From an endosymbiont of Escarpia spicata (GTDB lineage: Bacteria > Pseudomonadota > Gammaproteobacteria > Chromatiales > Chromatiaceae), in assembly GCA_003349915.1 (NCBI GenBank), contig QFXE01000002.1, forward strand, positions 62,001 through 126,000: 64,000 nt of DNA, given 5' to 3'. Every line of letters begins with the position of its first letter. The first letter of the stretch is position 1. A program made the translations under genes and the position numbers. The notes beneath the pieces are model-generated. The model was given only the letters and a program-made list of their open reading frames with translations, had not been told where the DNA came from and made no database searches. Of this stretch, positions 1 through 9,539 are shown piece after piece.

Positions 1-686
1 TTCAATGTCTCCAGATAGTCGGTGGAGAGGCTGCAGTTGATCTTGTATCCCTCTGCTTCGAGGCGATCTTCCAACAGTGTTCGAGTGTAGGTGCCCAGGG
101 TTGGGAGGACCGCAGGATGTTGGATAAGCTCTTCAATTCCGATGTTGGGTCGACCGGCCAGCGGGTGCTCCTCTCCCACGATGAAACAGAGTGGGTCATG
201 CCAAACCTGTTGTGTCAGCAGATTTCTGGGTGATTGCAGCGGCAGTGTGACCACACCCAGTTCCAGCTCTCCACTCTCCACAGCAAGACAGGCTTTTTCC
301 GATCCCATGAAGTGGATGTCGAGTGTGACTCCGGGGTAGCTGTCGGCATAACCTCTAAGAAATGGTGGTAGGCGATGCAGGCCGATATGGTGGCTGGTTC
401 CCATGGCCAGCGTGCCTCCGACCTCTCCGCTCAGGTTGGAAAGCTCACGCCGGATGTCGGTGATCTCCTCGACGATCTGTTCAGCCCGCGGCAATAGCTG
501 CCTCCCCGGTTCGGTAAGGACAATCTGCCGCCCGATACGATCAAACAACCGGCAGTTGAGTTCCGTCTCCAGCCCGGCTACCCGCTTGCTGACCGCAGGT
601 TGGGTGATGAATAAGATCTCTGCCGCCTGGGAGAAAGAGCTGGAGCGGGCGACCTCTACAAATGCGCGTAGATTGGCAAATTCCAC
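1..686 (-). CDS. LysR-family transcriptional regulator (partial, C-terminus beyond the left edge)
   Basis: About 228 codons are visible before the window edge. The N-terminus reads as a typical LysR winged helix-turn-helix (FANLRAFVEVARSSSFSQAA, then ITQPAVSKRVAGLE and LFDRIGR), followed by the linker helix and the start of the periplasmic-binding-protein-like effector domain (GTLAMGTSHHIGLH). The frame has no ATG. The start is a GTG at 684-686, with AGGA about 6 nt upstream and an in-frame TAA just before it. The gene diverges from leuC across a 96-bp AT-rich gap, the usual LysR arrangement. Control of the leu genes is therefore a reasonable inference, but the effector is unknown. It could equally regulate an unseen gene to the left. 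Confidence 0.93.
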   Translation of the reverse strand, partial: MEFANLRAFVEVARSSSFSQAAEILFITQPAVSKRVAGLETELNCRLFDRIGRQIVLTEPGRQLLPRAEQIVEEITDIRRELSNLSGEVGGTLAMGTSHHIGLHRLPPFLRGYADSYPGVTLDIHFMGSEKACLAVESGELELGVVTLPLQSPRNLLTQQVWHDPLCFIVGEEHPLAGRPNIGIEELIQHPAVLPTLGTYTRTLLEDRLEAEGYKINCSLSTDYLETL

Positions 687-782
687 ATGTATTCCTAATT
701 AGAATAAAAAATATGAAAAATATGAATTTTTATTATATATCGGAACATCCTAAGGTTTCACCACAATGATGAGGCAAGGCTG
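687..782. promoter_or_regulatory. Divergent lysR/leuC control region with candidate LysR box
   Basis: This very AT-rich gap separates lysR from leuC. At 720-738 it contains ATAT-N11-ATAT, which fits the T-N11-A core of LysR-type operators. A palindrome CTAATTAG lies at 695-702 next to the lysR ribosome binding site, where autoregulation would act. Just before leuC, AGGCAAGG supplies a ribosome binding site. The operator assignment is inference from position and symmetry. Confidence 0.45.
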
Positions 783-2195
783 ATGACTAACAAGACCCTT
801 TACGACAAACTCTGGGATTCACATGTAGTGCGCTACGATGAAAGCGACACTGCACTGCTCTATATCGACCGGCAACTGGTGCATGAGGTGACATCGCCTC
901 AGGCCTTCGAAGGGTTACGGATTGCAGGCCGCAAACCCTGGCGTGTTGAGGCCAACCTGGCCACGCCGGACCACAACGTACCCACCACGAGTCGTCCTAA
1001 CGGAATCGCGGATATCTCCGATCCTATCGCTCGCATTCAGGTGGAGACCTTGAATGCCAACTGCGAAGAGTTTGGCTTGACCGAATTCACCATGAACGAT
1101 ATCCGTCAGGGCATTGTGCATGTGGTTGGGCCGGAGCAGGGTGCTACCCTGCCGGGCATGACGGTGGTATGTGGTGACTCCCACACCTCTACCCATGGTG
1201 CCATGGGTGCACTGGCGTTCGGCATCGGAACCTCGGAGGTTGAGCATGCGCTCGCTACCCAGTGCCTGATCCAGAAGAAGTCGAAATCGATGCTGATTAG
1301 TGTCGACGGCAAGACTGCCCCCGGCGTTACTGCCAAAGATATCGTATTGGCGGTCATCGGTGAGATCGGCACCGCCGGCGGCACCGGTTACGCCATTGAG
1401 TTCGGTGGCCAGGCAATCCGCGACCTCTCCATCGAAGGACGGCTGACGGTCTGTAATATGGCGATCGAGGCGGGTGCCAGGGCCGGTTTCGTGGCGGTGG
1501 ACGAGAAGACCATCGACTACGTCAAAGGCCGTCCCTATGCGCCGGAGGGTGAGACGCTTGAACAGGCCATCGCCAACTGGCAGACCCTGCACAGTGATGA
1601 AGGTGCCGAGTTCGATAGGGTCGTCAACATCGATGCGTCAGAGATCAAACCTCAGGTTACCTGGGGCACCTCCCCCGAGATGGTGGTCAGCGTGGATACG
1701 CAGGTACCGGACCCGGATCGGGTCGATGATCCGGTCAAAGCGGAAGGCATGCGCCGGGCGCTGGACTACATGGGACTCGAAGCGGGTACCCCGGTCAGTG
1801 AGATCGATGTGGACAAGGTCTTCATCGGCTCATGCACCAACTCCCGTATCGAGGACATGCGCGAGGCTGCAAAAGTAGCCAAGGGTCGACGGGTGGCAGA
1901 CAACATCAAACTGGCGCTGGTCGTTCCGGGATCCGGACTGGTGAAGCAGCAGGCGGGAGCCGAAGGACTCGACAAAATCTTCATTGATGCAGGATTTGAG
2001 TGGCGTGAGCCGGGTTGCTCCATGTGTCTGGCCATGAATGCCGACCGGCTGGAACCGGGTGAGCGTTGTGCATCGACCTCGAATCGCAATTTTGAGGGTC
2101 GGCAGGGGCAGGGTGGACGCACTCATCTGGTCAGTCCTGCGATGGCTGCCGCAGCTGCGATTGCCGGATACTTTGTTGATGTAAGGGATTTCTGA
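783..2195 (+). CDS. leuC: 3-isopropylmalate dehydratase large subunit
   Basis: LeuC is the large subunit of isopropylmalate isomerase, which interconverts 2- and 3-isopropylmalate in leucine synthesis together with LeuD. The 470-residue protein has the family length and is collinear with the aconitase superfamily. The N-terminus [16 protein letters not shown] and the [14 protein letters not shown] block are clear. The [4Fe-4S] ligands are visible as Cys351 (IGSCTNSR) and Cys412/Cys415 (PGCSMC). It is the first gene of a leuC-leuD-leuB-asd series on the plus strand, divergent from the LysR gene. Nothing appears degraded. Confidence 0.98.
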   Translation: MTNKTLYDKLWDSHVVRYDESDTALLYIDRQLVHEVTSPQAFEGLRIAGRKPWRVEANLATPDHNVPTTSRPNGIADISDPIARIQVETLNANCEEFGLTEFTMNDIRQGIVHVVGPEQGATLPGMTVVCGDSHTSTHGAMGALAFGIGTSEVEHALATQCLIQKKSKSMLISVDGKTAPGVTAKDIVLAVIGEIGTAGGTGYAIEFGGQAIRDLSIEGRLTVCNMAIEAGARAGFVAVDEKTIDYVKGRPYAPEGETLEQAIANWQTLHSDEGAEFDRVVNIDASEIKPQVTWGTSPEMVVSVDTQVPDPDRVDDPVKAEGMRRALDYMGLEAGTPVSEIDVDKVFIGSCTNSRIEDMREAAKVAKGRRVADNIKLALVVPGSGLVKQQAGAEGLDKIFIDAGFEWREPGCSMCLAMNADRLEPGERCASTSNRNFEGRQGQGGRTHLVSPAMAAAAAIAGYFVDVRDF

Positions 2196-2253
2196 TTCGC
2201 CACGAAGGGCATAATTATCGGGAAAACTATTTATTTTTCTTTATTTTATGATG

Positions 2254-2278
2254 TGTTCTTCGTGTACTTTATGGTTAT
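2254..2278 (+). repeat. Short dispersed CTTCGTG-type intergenic repeat
   Basis: The stretch GTTCTTCGTGTACTTTATGG resembles the one at 4179-4203 (ATTCTTCGCGTTCTTTGCGG), and both lie immediately before a gene start. A partial inverted partner (CGCCACGAAGG) occurs right after leuC at about 2198. The element fills the leuC-leuD gap, and leuD has no clear Shine-Dalgarno sequence behind it. Confidence 0.5.
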
Positions 2279-2284
2279 CTGATT

Positions 2285-2923
2285 ATGAAAAAATTCGAGA
2301 CATTTACCGGCATCGTCTGTCCATTGGATCGTTCCAATGTGGATACCGATGCCATCATCCCCAAACAGTTTCTTAAGTCGATCAAGCGCTCCGGATTTGG
2401 TCCCAACCTGTTTGATGAATGGCGCTATCTGGATCATGGTGAGCCAGGCATGGACAACGGCAAGCGGCCGTTGAATGAGGATTTTGTCCTCAATGATCCC
2501 CGCTACCAGGGGGCGGGCATCCTTCTGGGACGCAAGAATTTTGGCTGTGGTTCTTCCCGTGAGCATGCGCCCTGGGCATTGGAGGATTATGGATTTCGGG
2601 TCATAATCGCCCCCAGTTTTGCAGATATATTCTTTAATAACTGCTTTAAGAATGGAATACTACCTATTGTTTTTCAAGAAGAAATAATAGATAACCTGTT
2701 TGCTGCCGCAGGCGGGGATAAGCCGCTGGAGATAGCTGTGGACCTGGAGGCGCAGCAATTGAAGATAGCTGAGGATGGGGTCATTCCATTTGAGGTGGAT
2801 GCATTCCGTAAGCACTGCCTGCTCAATGGGCTCGATGATATCGGCCTCACCCTGCAGCATGTGGATGCCATCAAAACCTATGAAGCGCGCCGGCGCCAGG
2901 AAGCGCCCTGGTTATTTGGTTGA
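2285..2923 (+). CDS. leuD: 3-isopropylmalate dehydratase small subunit
   Basis: LeuD is the small 'swivel' subunit that completes isopropylmalate isomerase with LeuC. At 212 residues it matches the proteobacterial LeuD length. Recognisable blocks are the N-terminal [34 protein letters not shown], the substrate-recognition [13 protein letters not shown] and the [18 protein letters not shown] block. The gene lies 89 bp after leuC. The start at 2285 is the family start, although only AT-rich DNA and no obvious ribosome binding site precedes it. Confidence 0.97.
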   Translation: MKKFETFTGIVCPLDRSNVDTDAIIPKQFLKSIKRSGFGPNLFDEWRYLDHGEPGMDNGKRPLNEDFVLNDPRYQGAGILLGRKNFGCGSSREHAPWALEDYGFRVIIAPSFADIFFNNCFKNGILPIVFQEEIIDNLFAAAGGDKPLEIAVDLEAQQLKIAEDGVIPFEVDAFRKHCLLNGLDDIGLTLQHVDAIKTYEARRRQEAPWLFG

Positions 2924-2925
2924 AG

Positions 2926-2938
2926 AACCGCAAAGAAT
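2926..2938 (-). repeat. Inverted copy of the short intergenic repeat
   Basis: AACCGCAAAGAAT directly after the leuD stop is the exact reverse complement, over 12 bases, of TTCTTTGCGGTT within 4179-4203. The two copies therefore face each other across leuB. Confidence 0.5.
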
Positions 2939-3004
2939 GTAGGGTGCGCCATGCGCACCAGAATGAGCAGATACAGTAATCATGGTGCGCGCGGCGCGCC
3001 CTAC
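2939..3004. repeat. REP-like imperfect palindrome GTAGGGTGCGCC...GGCGCGCCCTAC
   Basis: The leuD-leuB gap carries two GC-rich inverted arms: GTAGGGTGCGCCATGCGCACC at the left and GGTGCGCGCGGCGCGCCCTAC at the right, joined by an AT-richer centre. This looks like a small dispersed palindromic element of the type frequent in gammaproteobacterial intergenic DNA. It could act as a partial attenuator between leuD and leuB or be a non-autonomous repeat. Confidence 0.7.
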
Positions 3005-3045
3005 CCAATCTTCGCAGCAAGCTGCGGGTAAGGATGTAAATCGAA

Positions 3046-4119
3046 ATGAGTAAAAATATTCTGATTCTACCGGGTGACGGTATTGGCCCTGAGATTGTTA
3101 CCGAGGCTGTAAAGGTATTGGCCGCACTGCGTGATGATTTTGGACTGGATATCGAGATGGACGAGGCGTTGGTCGGCGGGGCTGCCATCGATGCCACCGG
3201 TGGGCCGTTGCCGGAAACGACATTGGAAATGGCGCAGGAGGCGGACGCGATTCTGCTTGGTGCTGTCGGTGGTTACAAATGGGAAGAGCTGGACATCTCC
3301 ATCCGTCCCGAGAAGGGGCTGCTGGGTCTGCGCGCCGGTCTCAATCTCTTTGCCAATCTACGTCCCGCGATCCTCTATCCGCAACTGGCGGATGCCTCAA
3401 CCCTGAAGCCGGAAGTGGTTTCGGGTCTCGATATCATGATCGTGCGCGAGCTGACCGGCGGCATCTACTTCGGCCAGCCCCGGGGTGTGCGGGAGCTCGA
3501 TAGCGGAGAAAAGCAGGGCTTCAATACCCTGGTCTATGCCGAGTCCGAGGTTGACCGCATCAGCCGGGTCGCTTTCGACATCGCGATGAAACGCGATAAA
3601 CGGGTCTGCTCCGTGGACAAAGCCAATGTCCTGGAGTGCACTGAGTTGTGGCGCGAGGTTGCTACTCGCGTGGGCGACGACTACCCGGATGTTGAACTGA
3701 GTCACATGTATGTGGATAACGCTGCGATGCAGCTGGTGCGGGCGCCGAAACAGTTTGATGTGATGGTTACCACCAACATGTTCGGTGATATCCTGTCGGA
3801 TTGTGCCGCCATGCTCACCGGTTCTATCGGCATGCTGCCTTCCGCCTCGCTGGATGAGAACAGCAAGGGCATGTATGAGCCGATCCACGGTTCCGCGCCG
3901 GATATTGCCGGGCAGAACAAGGCGAACCCGCTGGCCACCATCCTCTCGGTATCGATGATGCTGCGTTACAGCCTGGATGAGCCCGCGATGGCGGATCGTA
4001 TCGAGGCGGCGGTCAACAAGGTGCTGGACGATGGCTTGCGGACCCAGGACATCATGTCCGAGGGCAAAACTGAGGTCAGCTGCGACGCCATGGGCGATGC
4101 GGTGGTCGCTGCGCTGTGA
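3046..4119 (+). CDS. leuB: 3-isopropylmalate dehydrogenase
   Basis: LeuB oxidises and decarboxylates 3-isopropylmalate with NAD+, giving the 2-oxo precursor of leucine. The 357-residue length is typical. Visible motifs are the N-terminal [12 protein letters not shown], the substrate-binding [19 protein letters not shown], the [24 protein letters not shown] Mg-binding segment and the NAD-contacting [13 protein letters not shown]. The start has AAGGA a little upstream. It follows leuD after the palindromic repeat and precedes asd, the order seen in pseudomonads. Confidence 0.98.
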   Translation: MSKNILILPGDGIGPEIVTEAVKVLAALRDDFGLDIEMDEALVGGAAIDATGGPLPETTLEMAQEADAILLGAVGGYKWEELDISIRPEKGLLGLRAGLNLFANLRPAILYPQLADASTLKPEVVSGLDIMIVRELTGGIYFGQPRGVRELDSGEKQGFNTLVYAESEVDRISRVAFDIAMKRDKRVCSVDKANVLECTELWREVATRVGDDYPDVELSHMYVDNAAMQLVRAPKQFDVMVTTNMFGDILSDCAAMLTGSIGMLPSASLDENSKGMYEPIHGSAPDIAGQNKANPLATILSVSMMLRYSLDEPAMADRIEAAVNKVLDDGLRTQDIMSEGKTEVSCDAMGDAVVAAL

Positions 4120-4178
4120 TGTTGAAACCGGGAAGCGCGCAAAGGCTGTAATTAAAGTCATTGTTTACGCCGAGTAAG

Positions 4179-4203
4179 ATTCTTCGCGTTCTTTGCGGTT
4201 AAT
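4179..4203 (+). repeat. Short dispersed CTTCGCG-type intergenic repeat
   Basis: ATTCTTCGCGTTCTTTGCGG upstream of asd resembles 2254-2278, and part of it has an exact inverted copy after leuD (2926-2938). It looks like one member of a short repeat family placed close to gene starts. A TTG inside it extends the asd frame upstream but is an unlikely start. Confidence 0.5.
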
Positions 4204-4222
4204 TGAAATAGAGACAAGACAG

Positions 4223-5341
4223 ATGAAACGAGTTGGATTTGTAGGTTGGCGTGGCATGGTCGGGTCGGTCCTGGTGGGCCGTATGCGCGAAGAGAACGAT
4301 TTTGCCGATATCGAAGAGCCGGTCTTCTTCACCACATCCCAGGCTGGTCAGAAGGGTCCTGATATCGGCAGAGAGATTCCGCTGCTCAAGGATGCCACGG
4401 ATATCGATGAACTGAAGAAAATGGATGTAATCGTTACCTGCCAGGGTGGCGGTTACACCAATGAGGTCTTCCCCAAATTGCGAGCTGCGGGTTGGGACGG
4501 CTACTGGATCGATGCGGCATCCAGCCTGCGTATGAAGGACCACACCATTATCGTGCTCGACCCGGTCAACGACAACGTCATTCGCGATGGCCTGAGCAGT
4601 GGCGTCAAGGACTACATCGGCGGCAATTGCACCGTCAGCCTGATGCTGATGGCGCTGGGCGGCCTCTTTCGGGAGGATCTGGTGGAGTGGACGACTGCGA
4701 TGACCTATCAGGCAGCATCCGGAGCCGGGGCCAAAAACATGCGGGAGTTGATCAAGCAGATGGGCGCAGTAAAGGCGGCTGTCAGCAATGAGCAGCTGGA
4801 CGATCCCTATTCGCCGATTCTCCCCATCGATCAGGCGGTGGCTGATGCTATCCGCAGCGACGGTTTCCCCACCGAGAATTTTGGTGCGCCTTTGGCGGGT
4901 GCCCTGATTCCCTGGATCGATGTGGCCCGGGAGAATGGCCAGAGCAAGGAGGAGTGGAAAGGCTTTGCCGAGACCAACAAGATCCTGCGCCGGTCCGACA
5001 ATCCTGTGCCCATCGATGGTACCTGTGTGCGCATTGGCGCCATGCGCTGTCACAGTCAGGCGCTGACGGTCAAACTGCGCAGGGATGTGCCGATGGATGA
5101 GGTGGAAGAGATCCTCGGTTCCGCCAATGATTGGGTCAAGGTAGTACCCAATGAACGGGACATCACTGTACAGGAGTTGACGCCGGCCAAGGTGACCGGT
5201 TCCCTGGTGGTGCCGGTGGGTCGTCTGCGCAAGATGAATCTCGGTGCGGAATACCTGAATGCCTTCACCGTGGGTGATCAGCTTCTCTGGGGCGCGGCGG
5301 AGCCTTTGCGGCGGATGCTGCGTATCCTCATTGAGAGCTGA
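4223..5341 (+). CDS. asd: Aspartate-semialdehyde dehydrogenase
   Basis: Asd reduces aspartyl phosphate to aspartate semialdehyde for lysine/diaminopimelate, methionine and threonine synthesis. The chosen ATG gives 372 residues beginning [17 protein letters not shown], as in the enterobacterial-type enzyme, with a purine-rich stretch GAGACAAGACAG just upstream. An upstream TTG at 4193 would add ten unlikely residues. The nucleophile is Cys136 in GGNCTVSLM. The substrate-binding motifs [15 protein letters not shown] and [12 protein letters not shown] are intact. It follows leuB and precedes its paralogue usg. Confidence 0.97.
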   Translation: MKRVGFVGWRGMVGSVLVGRMREENDFADIEEPVFFTTSQAGQKGPDIGREIPLLKDATDIDELKKMDVIVTCQGGGYTNEVFPKLRAAGWDGYWIDAASSLRMKDHTIIVLDPVNDNVIRDGLSSGVKDYIGGNCTVSLMLMALGGLFREDLVEWTTAMTYQAASGAGAKNMRELIKQMGAVKAAVSNEQLDDPYSPILPIDQAVADAIRSDGFPTENFGAPLAGALIPWIDVARENGQSKEEWKGFAETNKILRRSDNPVPIDGTCVRIGAMRCHSQALTVKLRRDVPMDEVEEILGSANDWVKVVPNERDITVQELTPAKVTGSLVVPVGRLRKMNLGAEYLNAFTVGDQLLWGAAEPLRRMLRILIES

Positions 5342-5513
5342 TTGATTAAAGGCTTGGGGCCGATTTTGCTCCAATGCCAGGAAGAAGACGGCCCCGGCGC
5401 GCAAATAGCGTGTACGGGGTTCTTCTATTAATGGTGGAAACTGAACACTGCCCCCTGTGTTTCTTCGTAACGAGTTGCGGGGAATCAAACCCTATCAAGA
5501 GATTGAACAGAAG

Positions 5514-6533
5514 ATGAACCCTGAAGTGGATATTGCACTGGTCGGCGCGACCGGCCTGGTTGGTGAAACCTTACTGGAGGCCATCTCTTCGCATCCCACT
5601 CTTGCCGGTAGCTTGCAGGTGCTCGGGGATGAGGAGGCTGTGGGAGATACGGTTGAGTTCGGGGACCGGGCATTGACCATTGCCGATCTGTCGCTGTTCG
5701 ATTTTACCCAAGTCCGTATTGTTATTTCGACCGGTGAAGACTCCTCTGCTGGAGACTGGCTTGATCTCGCACAGGATGCCGGTTGTATTATTCTGGATAT
5801 CGGTTCCCGGCTGCTGGAAGCGACAGATCTGCCACCCGTGGTTGGCTGGGTCAATCCTGAGTCGATGGAAGTTGTATCGAAAGGGGGCATCATCACTCTG
5901 CCGGACGCAGGCACAAGCCAGTTGGTCAGGGTTCTCAAGCCAGTGCTGGACAGGGTGGGGCTCGAACAAGTCTCGCTGGTCAGTTGTCAGGCCGTTTCAG
6001 ATTTCGGCCGTGCCGGCGTAGAAGAGATGGCGAGGCAGACCGCGCAGTTGCTCAATGCCAAACCGATAACTCCGGTGCTGTTTCCCCGGCAGATTGCATT
6101 CAACCTTTTGTCTCCGCTGGGTGAGCTCAATGAAGATGGGAGTACCTTCAGTGAGATAAAGGCTGAACAGGACGCTCTGCGCATCCTTGAATGTGAGGAT
6201 CTTTCGCTGACCGTGACAACTGCCATAGCACCTGTTTTTTACGGACACTCACAGATGGTTCAGTTTCAAACTTCCCGGCCGCTAACATTGAAGAACCTGC
6301 AGTCGCTGTTGGCAGAGACTGAGGGTGTAACGCTTGTGGATAGTGAAAACGGAGCCTGTGTCAGCCCGGTGAGCCATGCTTCAGGCAAGGAAGACATCAC
6401 GGTCGGCAGGATCAGGTCTGTGGGAAAAAACGCAACGCAATTCTCACTTTTTACAGTGGCTGACAATCTACGTTCAGGTATTGCGGCAAATGTTGTGAAG
6501 ATTGTTGAAGTTTTGGTAAAAGACTATTTATAA
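5514..6533 (+). CDS. usg: Usg-type paralogue of aspartate-semialdehyde dehydrogenase, catalytic cysteine absent
   Basis: The 339-residue protein starts MNPEVDIALVGATGLVGETL, with an intact Rossmann NAD(P)-binding glycine pattern, and aligns overall with the Asd/ArgC fold. At the place where Asd has its NCT/NCS nucleophile it reads PDAGTSQL (residues 130-136), so the active-site Cys is missing. This is the hallmark of Usg-like proteins encoded upstream of truA in enterics and pseudomonads. An upstream ATG at 5457 would add 19 residues of no family similarity, so 5514 is preferred. Its role is unknown. It should not be annotated as a second active Asd. Confidence 0.88.
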   Translation: MNPEVDIALVGATGLVGETLLEAISSHPTLAGSLQVLGDEEAVGDTVEFGDRALTIADLSLFDFTQVRIVISTGEDSSAGDWLDLAQDAGCIILDIGSRLLEATDLPPVVGWVNPESMEVVSKGGIITLPDAGTSQLVRVLKPVLDRVGLEQVSLVSCQAVSDFGRAGVEEMARQTAQLLNAKPITPVLFPRQIAFNLLSPLGELNEDGSTFSEIKAEQDALRILECEDLSLTVTTAIAPVFYGHSQMVQFQTSRPLTLKNLQSLLAETEGVTLVDSENGACVSPVSHASGKEDITVGRIRSVGKNATQFSLFTVADNLRSGIAANVVKIVEVLVKDYL

Positions 6534-6660
6534 GCTATAGTTATGCGGATAATATTAAGTTTATTCTATCATTCGTAATGTACCATCTGGATTTAAATAA
6601 ACCCTTTTGCAGCTGCTTCTCATCCACGGGTGAGCGGGGTGGTTCAGGCAAGGAGGAAGC

Positions 6661-9465
6661 ATGATTCGTAAGCTGTCCCTGGCAGTGGCAATAGCAACAG
6701 CCCTATCACCACTGGGCGCCTATGCGCTTGGTTTGGGTGAGATCCATACTCAATCGTCTCTCAATCAATATTTCAAAGCGGATATCGATCTGATATCGGT
6801 AAAATCTGATGAGGTGCAGGACGTCAGGGTAGAACTGGCTTCTCAAGCTGCCTTTGCCCGGGCCGGTGTTGAGCGTCCCTTCATGCTTTCCGGCTTGACT
6901 TTTAAACCTACTCTACGCAGTGATGGCAAAGTGGTCATTACGGTGAGCAGTCGGGATCCCGTGCGTGAACCTTTCCTCAATTTCCTCATTGAGGTTAATT
7001 GGCCGAAGGGTCGTCTGATCCGTGAGTACACTGTGCTGCTGGATCCGCCGGTTACGGTAAAACGCAAACCGGCGCCGGTTACCGCCCCGGTTGTACAGAC
7101 AGCACCTGCGAGCACACCAACTCCCGTACAGAGCAGGCGAACGGTTACACCCCGCCGGCAGGAAGCTGCTGCCAGCAGGAGTGACGGCGGTGCCCGCGAA
7201 TACGGCCCCGTTAAGAACAATGACAATCTGTGGGTTATCGCCAAGTCGATGCGGCGCAGCGGCGAAACTACCGAACAGCTCATGATGGCGCTGCTGGAGC
7301 ACAATCCAAAAGCTTTTATCAGAAATAATGTCAATGGTCTGAAGGTTGGCAAGATCCTGCGTCTTCCAGAGGGCGCTGACCCGAGCGCACTATCCTCCCG
7401 TGAAGCACGATCTGAGTTCTTGGCCCAGACTAACGCCTGGAGAGAGAATCGTGGCCGTGGGAAAGCTGCGACAACTGACCAGTCTCCCGCTAAATCAGCA
7501 CCAATCCCCGCGGATGATCGTCTGAAGCTGGTCTCTGCCAAGCCCGAGGCCGATGAGGCCGTCGACAGGGAAGGCAAAGCCGAACAGAAAGAAGATCTCC
7601 AACGTCTTGAAAAACAGATTCTGCTGGTGCGTGAATCCAATGAATCCACGCGTCAGGAGAGTGAGGAACTACGTGGTCGGATCAAGGGTCTGGAAGCTCA
7701 ACTGGCGGACATTCAGCGGCTTCTGACCCTGAAGAGCGATCAGCTTGCACAGTTGCAGTCGACGCAGCTTCATGGGGCTCAGGTTCCTGAGGTGATGGCC
7801 GAAGAGGAAGTGTTGCCGGTTTCCGATGAACCCGTCATCGAAGAGGCAGATATTGAGTCTGCTATCAACGAGGCCATGCGGCAAACAGCAGACAGTGCTG
7901 TTGTTGCTGAACCCGTACAAGAGGTAAAACCTGAACCTGCTGTTACAGAAAAGCCTGCCCCTGTGGTTGCGCCGCCTGTAACTCCGACCAGAGTCGCAGA
8001 GGAGACTGCGCCAAAACCGATAGTAAAGAAAAAGCCTAAGGAGAGAGGGCTGTTGGATGCCTTGACCGGCAATACAACCCTGATGGGTATAGTGGGCGCT
8101 GTTGGGGTGCTCCTGCTCTCGCTGCTATGGCTGATCATGCGGCGTCGCAAGGAAGCTGAAGCGGAATTTGCCGAAAGTATTCTTGTCACCCCAGATGGAG
8201 AGCCTGCAGCTGAAGCGGCCCAGGTGGAAGCGGGTTCCATCAACGAACTGACTGATGAAACATCATTCCTGAGCGATTTTTCTCCCAGTGACATCGATGC
8301 ACTGCAGGATGAAACCGGCGAGGTCGACCCTCTCTCAGAAGCTGACGTTTACATCGCTTATGGCCGTTATCAGCAGGCTGAAGAGCTGGTCAAACAAGCG
8401 ATCGAAAAGGCCCCTGAGCGTGCGGAACTGAAGCACAAGCTGCTGGAGATTCACTATTTGGCAAAAGATACGAGTGCATTTGCCGCACTGGCCGGTGCAC
8501 TTTCTGCTGCGGGCATCGCAACCACGAACCCGGATGTCTGGAGCAGAATCTCCGCCATGGGCAGGGAGCTCGATCCGGAAAACAATCTGTTTGGCTCTGC
8601 TGCGGACACAGCGCCGACGGAGGACGGTTTTGCATCGGGTATGGATGATGAACTCGATGACCTTGGTTTGAATCTGGATAGTGAGCTGCACGACTCTTCA
8701 CTCGATCTGTCGACCCCTGCGCCGGCTGCCCCTGAATCTGTCGATACCCTGGATGATCTTGATAACGACCTTGATTCCCTGGATCTGAGTGAACTCTCTG
8801 ATCTGGATGATATGGAACCCAGTACTCTGGACTCTGAGTTGTCCATAGATTTAGAAATGGCCGATGATGCGGTGGCACAAAATGATGCCGCAAACCAGAC
8901 GACATCCGATACCACAGACTCTGAATTGCTGGATATCGATCTTGCCAGCCTGGGGCTCGATTCGGGATTGCTGGAGGATGCCACGCCATCCGAAGGATTG
9001 GATGATAGCCTGCAGCTCGACTCATCACCAGATACCGATAGTGTACTTGCCGACCTGGACCTGGGAGATCTGGCCGACGATACGGGCTCTGCAACCAGCA
9101 GCATAATAGGAATCGATGACTCTGAATCTCTCGACGATCTTGATCTCGAGAGCCTGGAACGTGAATTGGAGTCGCTGTCCGAAGATCTGGATGCAAAAGA
9201 GGGCGAAGGGTCTGATCTGTTGGGTACCGACAGCGAGGATCTGGGTGAGGCTGACGAAGATATCGCACCCCACTCACTGACCTTCGATGAGGAGATGGAA
9301 CTGGGTGCAGAAGATGAAGTGAATACCAAACTTGATTTGGCCCGCGCTTACGTGGATATGGGTGATGAAGAGGGTGCAAGAAGTATCCTCGAAGAGGTGG
9401 CCACAGAAGGCAACGATGAGCAGCAGGAAGAGGCCACGCAATTGCTCGAAAAAATGTCATCCTGA
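6661..9465 (+). CDS. fimV: FimV/HubP-family polar landmark protein
   Basis: The 934-residue protein has the full FimV architecture. A signal peptide (about residues 1-22, ending TALSPLGAYA) is followed by the FimV N-terminal domain (LGLGEIHTQSSLNQYFKADI). A LysM-like peptidoglycan-binding segment lies near 180-240, a coiled coil near 300-360 and one membrane helix near 470-492 (LMGIVGAVGVLLLSLLWLIM). A long acidic Asp/Leu/Ser-rich cytoplasmic region then leads to a C-terminal TPR-like FimV domain (KLDLARAYVDMGDEEGARSI). Such proteins organise the pole for type IV pili, type II secretion and chemotaxis. AAGGAGG lies just before the ATG. A strong terminator follows. Confidence 0.95.
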   Translation: MIRKLSLAVAIATALSPLGAYALGLGEIHTQSSLNQYFKADIDLISVKSDEVQDVRVELASQAAFARAGVERPFMLSGLTFKPTLRSDGKVVITVSSRDPVREPFLNFLIEVNWPKGRLIREYTVLLDPPVTVKRKPAPVTAPVVQTAPASTPTPVQSRRTVTPRRQEAAASRSDGGAREYGPVKNNDNLWVIAKSMRRSGETTEQLMMALLEHNPKAFIRNNVNGLKVGKILRLPEGADPSALSSREARSEFLAQTNAWRENRGRGKAATTDQSPAKSAPIPADDRLKLVSAKPEADEAVDREGKAEQKEDLQRLEKQILLVRESNESTRQESEELRGRIKGLEAQLADIQRLLTLKSDQLAQLQSTQLHGAQVPEVMAEEEVLPVSDEPVIEEADIESAINEAMRQTADSAVVAEPVQEVKPEPAVTEKPAPVVAPPVTPTRVAEETAPKPIVKKKPKERGLLDALTGNTTLMGIVGAVGVLLLSLLWLIMRRRKEAEAEFAESILVTPDGEPAAEAAQVEAGSINELTDETSFLSDFSPSDIDALQDETGEVDPLSEADVYIAYGRYQQAEELVKQAIEKAPERAELKHKLLEIHYLAKDTSAFAALAGALSAAGIATTNPDVWSRISAMGRELDPENNLFGSAADTAPTEDGFASGMDDELDDLGLNLDSELHDSSLDLSTPAPAAPESVDTLDDLDNDLDSLDLSELSDLDDMEPSTLDSELSIDLEMADDAVAQNDAANQTTSDTTDSELLDIDLASLGLDSGLLEDATPSEGLDDSLQLDSSPDTDSVLADLDLGDLADDTGSATSSIIGIDDSESLDDLDLESLERELESLSEDLDAKEGEGSDLLGTDSEDLGEADEDIAPHSLTFDEEMELGAEDEVNTKLDLARAYVDMGDEEGARSILEEVATEGNDEQQEEATQLLEKMSS

Positions 9466-9489
9466 TATTGTCGTAAAAGATGTCTTCTG

Positions 9490-9519
9490 AAGGGGTGCAG
9501 TTTGCACCCCTTTTCTTTT
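9490..9519 (+). terminator. Rho-independent terminator after fimV
   Basis: A perfect 10-bp stem AAGGGGTGCA / TGCACCCCTT with a GTT loop is followed by TTCTTTT. It lies 24 bp after the fimV stop and before truA, so truA probably has its own promoter or depends on read-through. Confidence 0.9.
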
Positions 9520-9539
9520 ATATCCATGAAGAGGAATAG

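Noticed and set aside
4199-5488. Long open frame (429 codons) antisense to asd
   Set aside because: It lies wholly opposite a well-conserved gene and has histidine/glutamine-rich composition typical of a shadow frame, with no family similarity.
5514-6533. Second functional aspartate-semialdehyde dehydrogenase
   Set aside because: The catalytic cysteine position reads Asp-Ala-Gly, so the standard chemistry is not possible. It is annotated as Usg-type instead.
8390-9460. Long open frames antisense to fimV (about 290-356 codons)
   Set aside because: They mirror the acidic, codon-biased C-terminal half of fimV, giving Ser- or Arg/His/Pro-rich translations with no ribosome binding site or recognisable domain.
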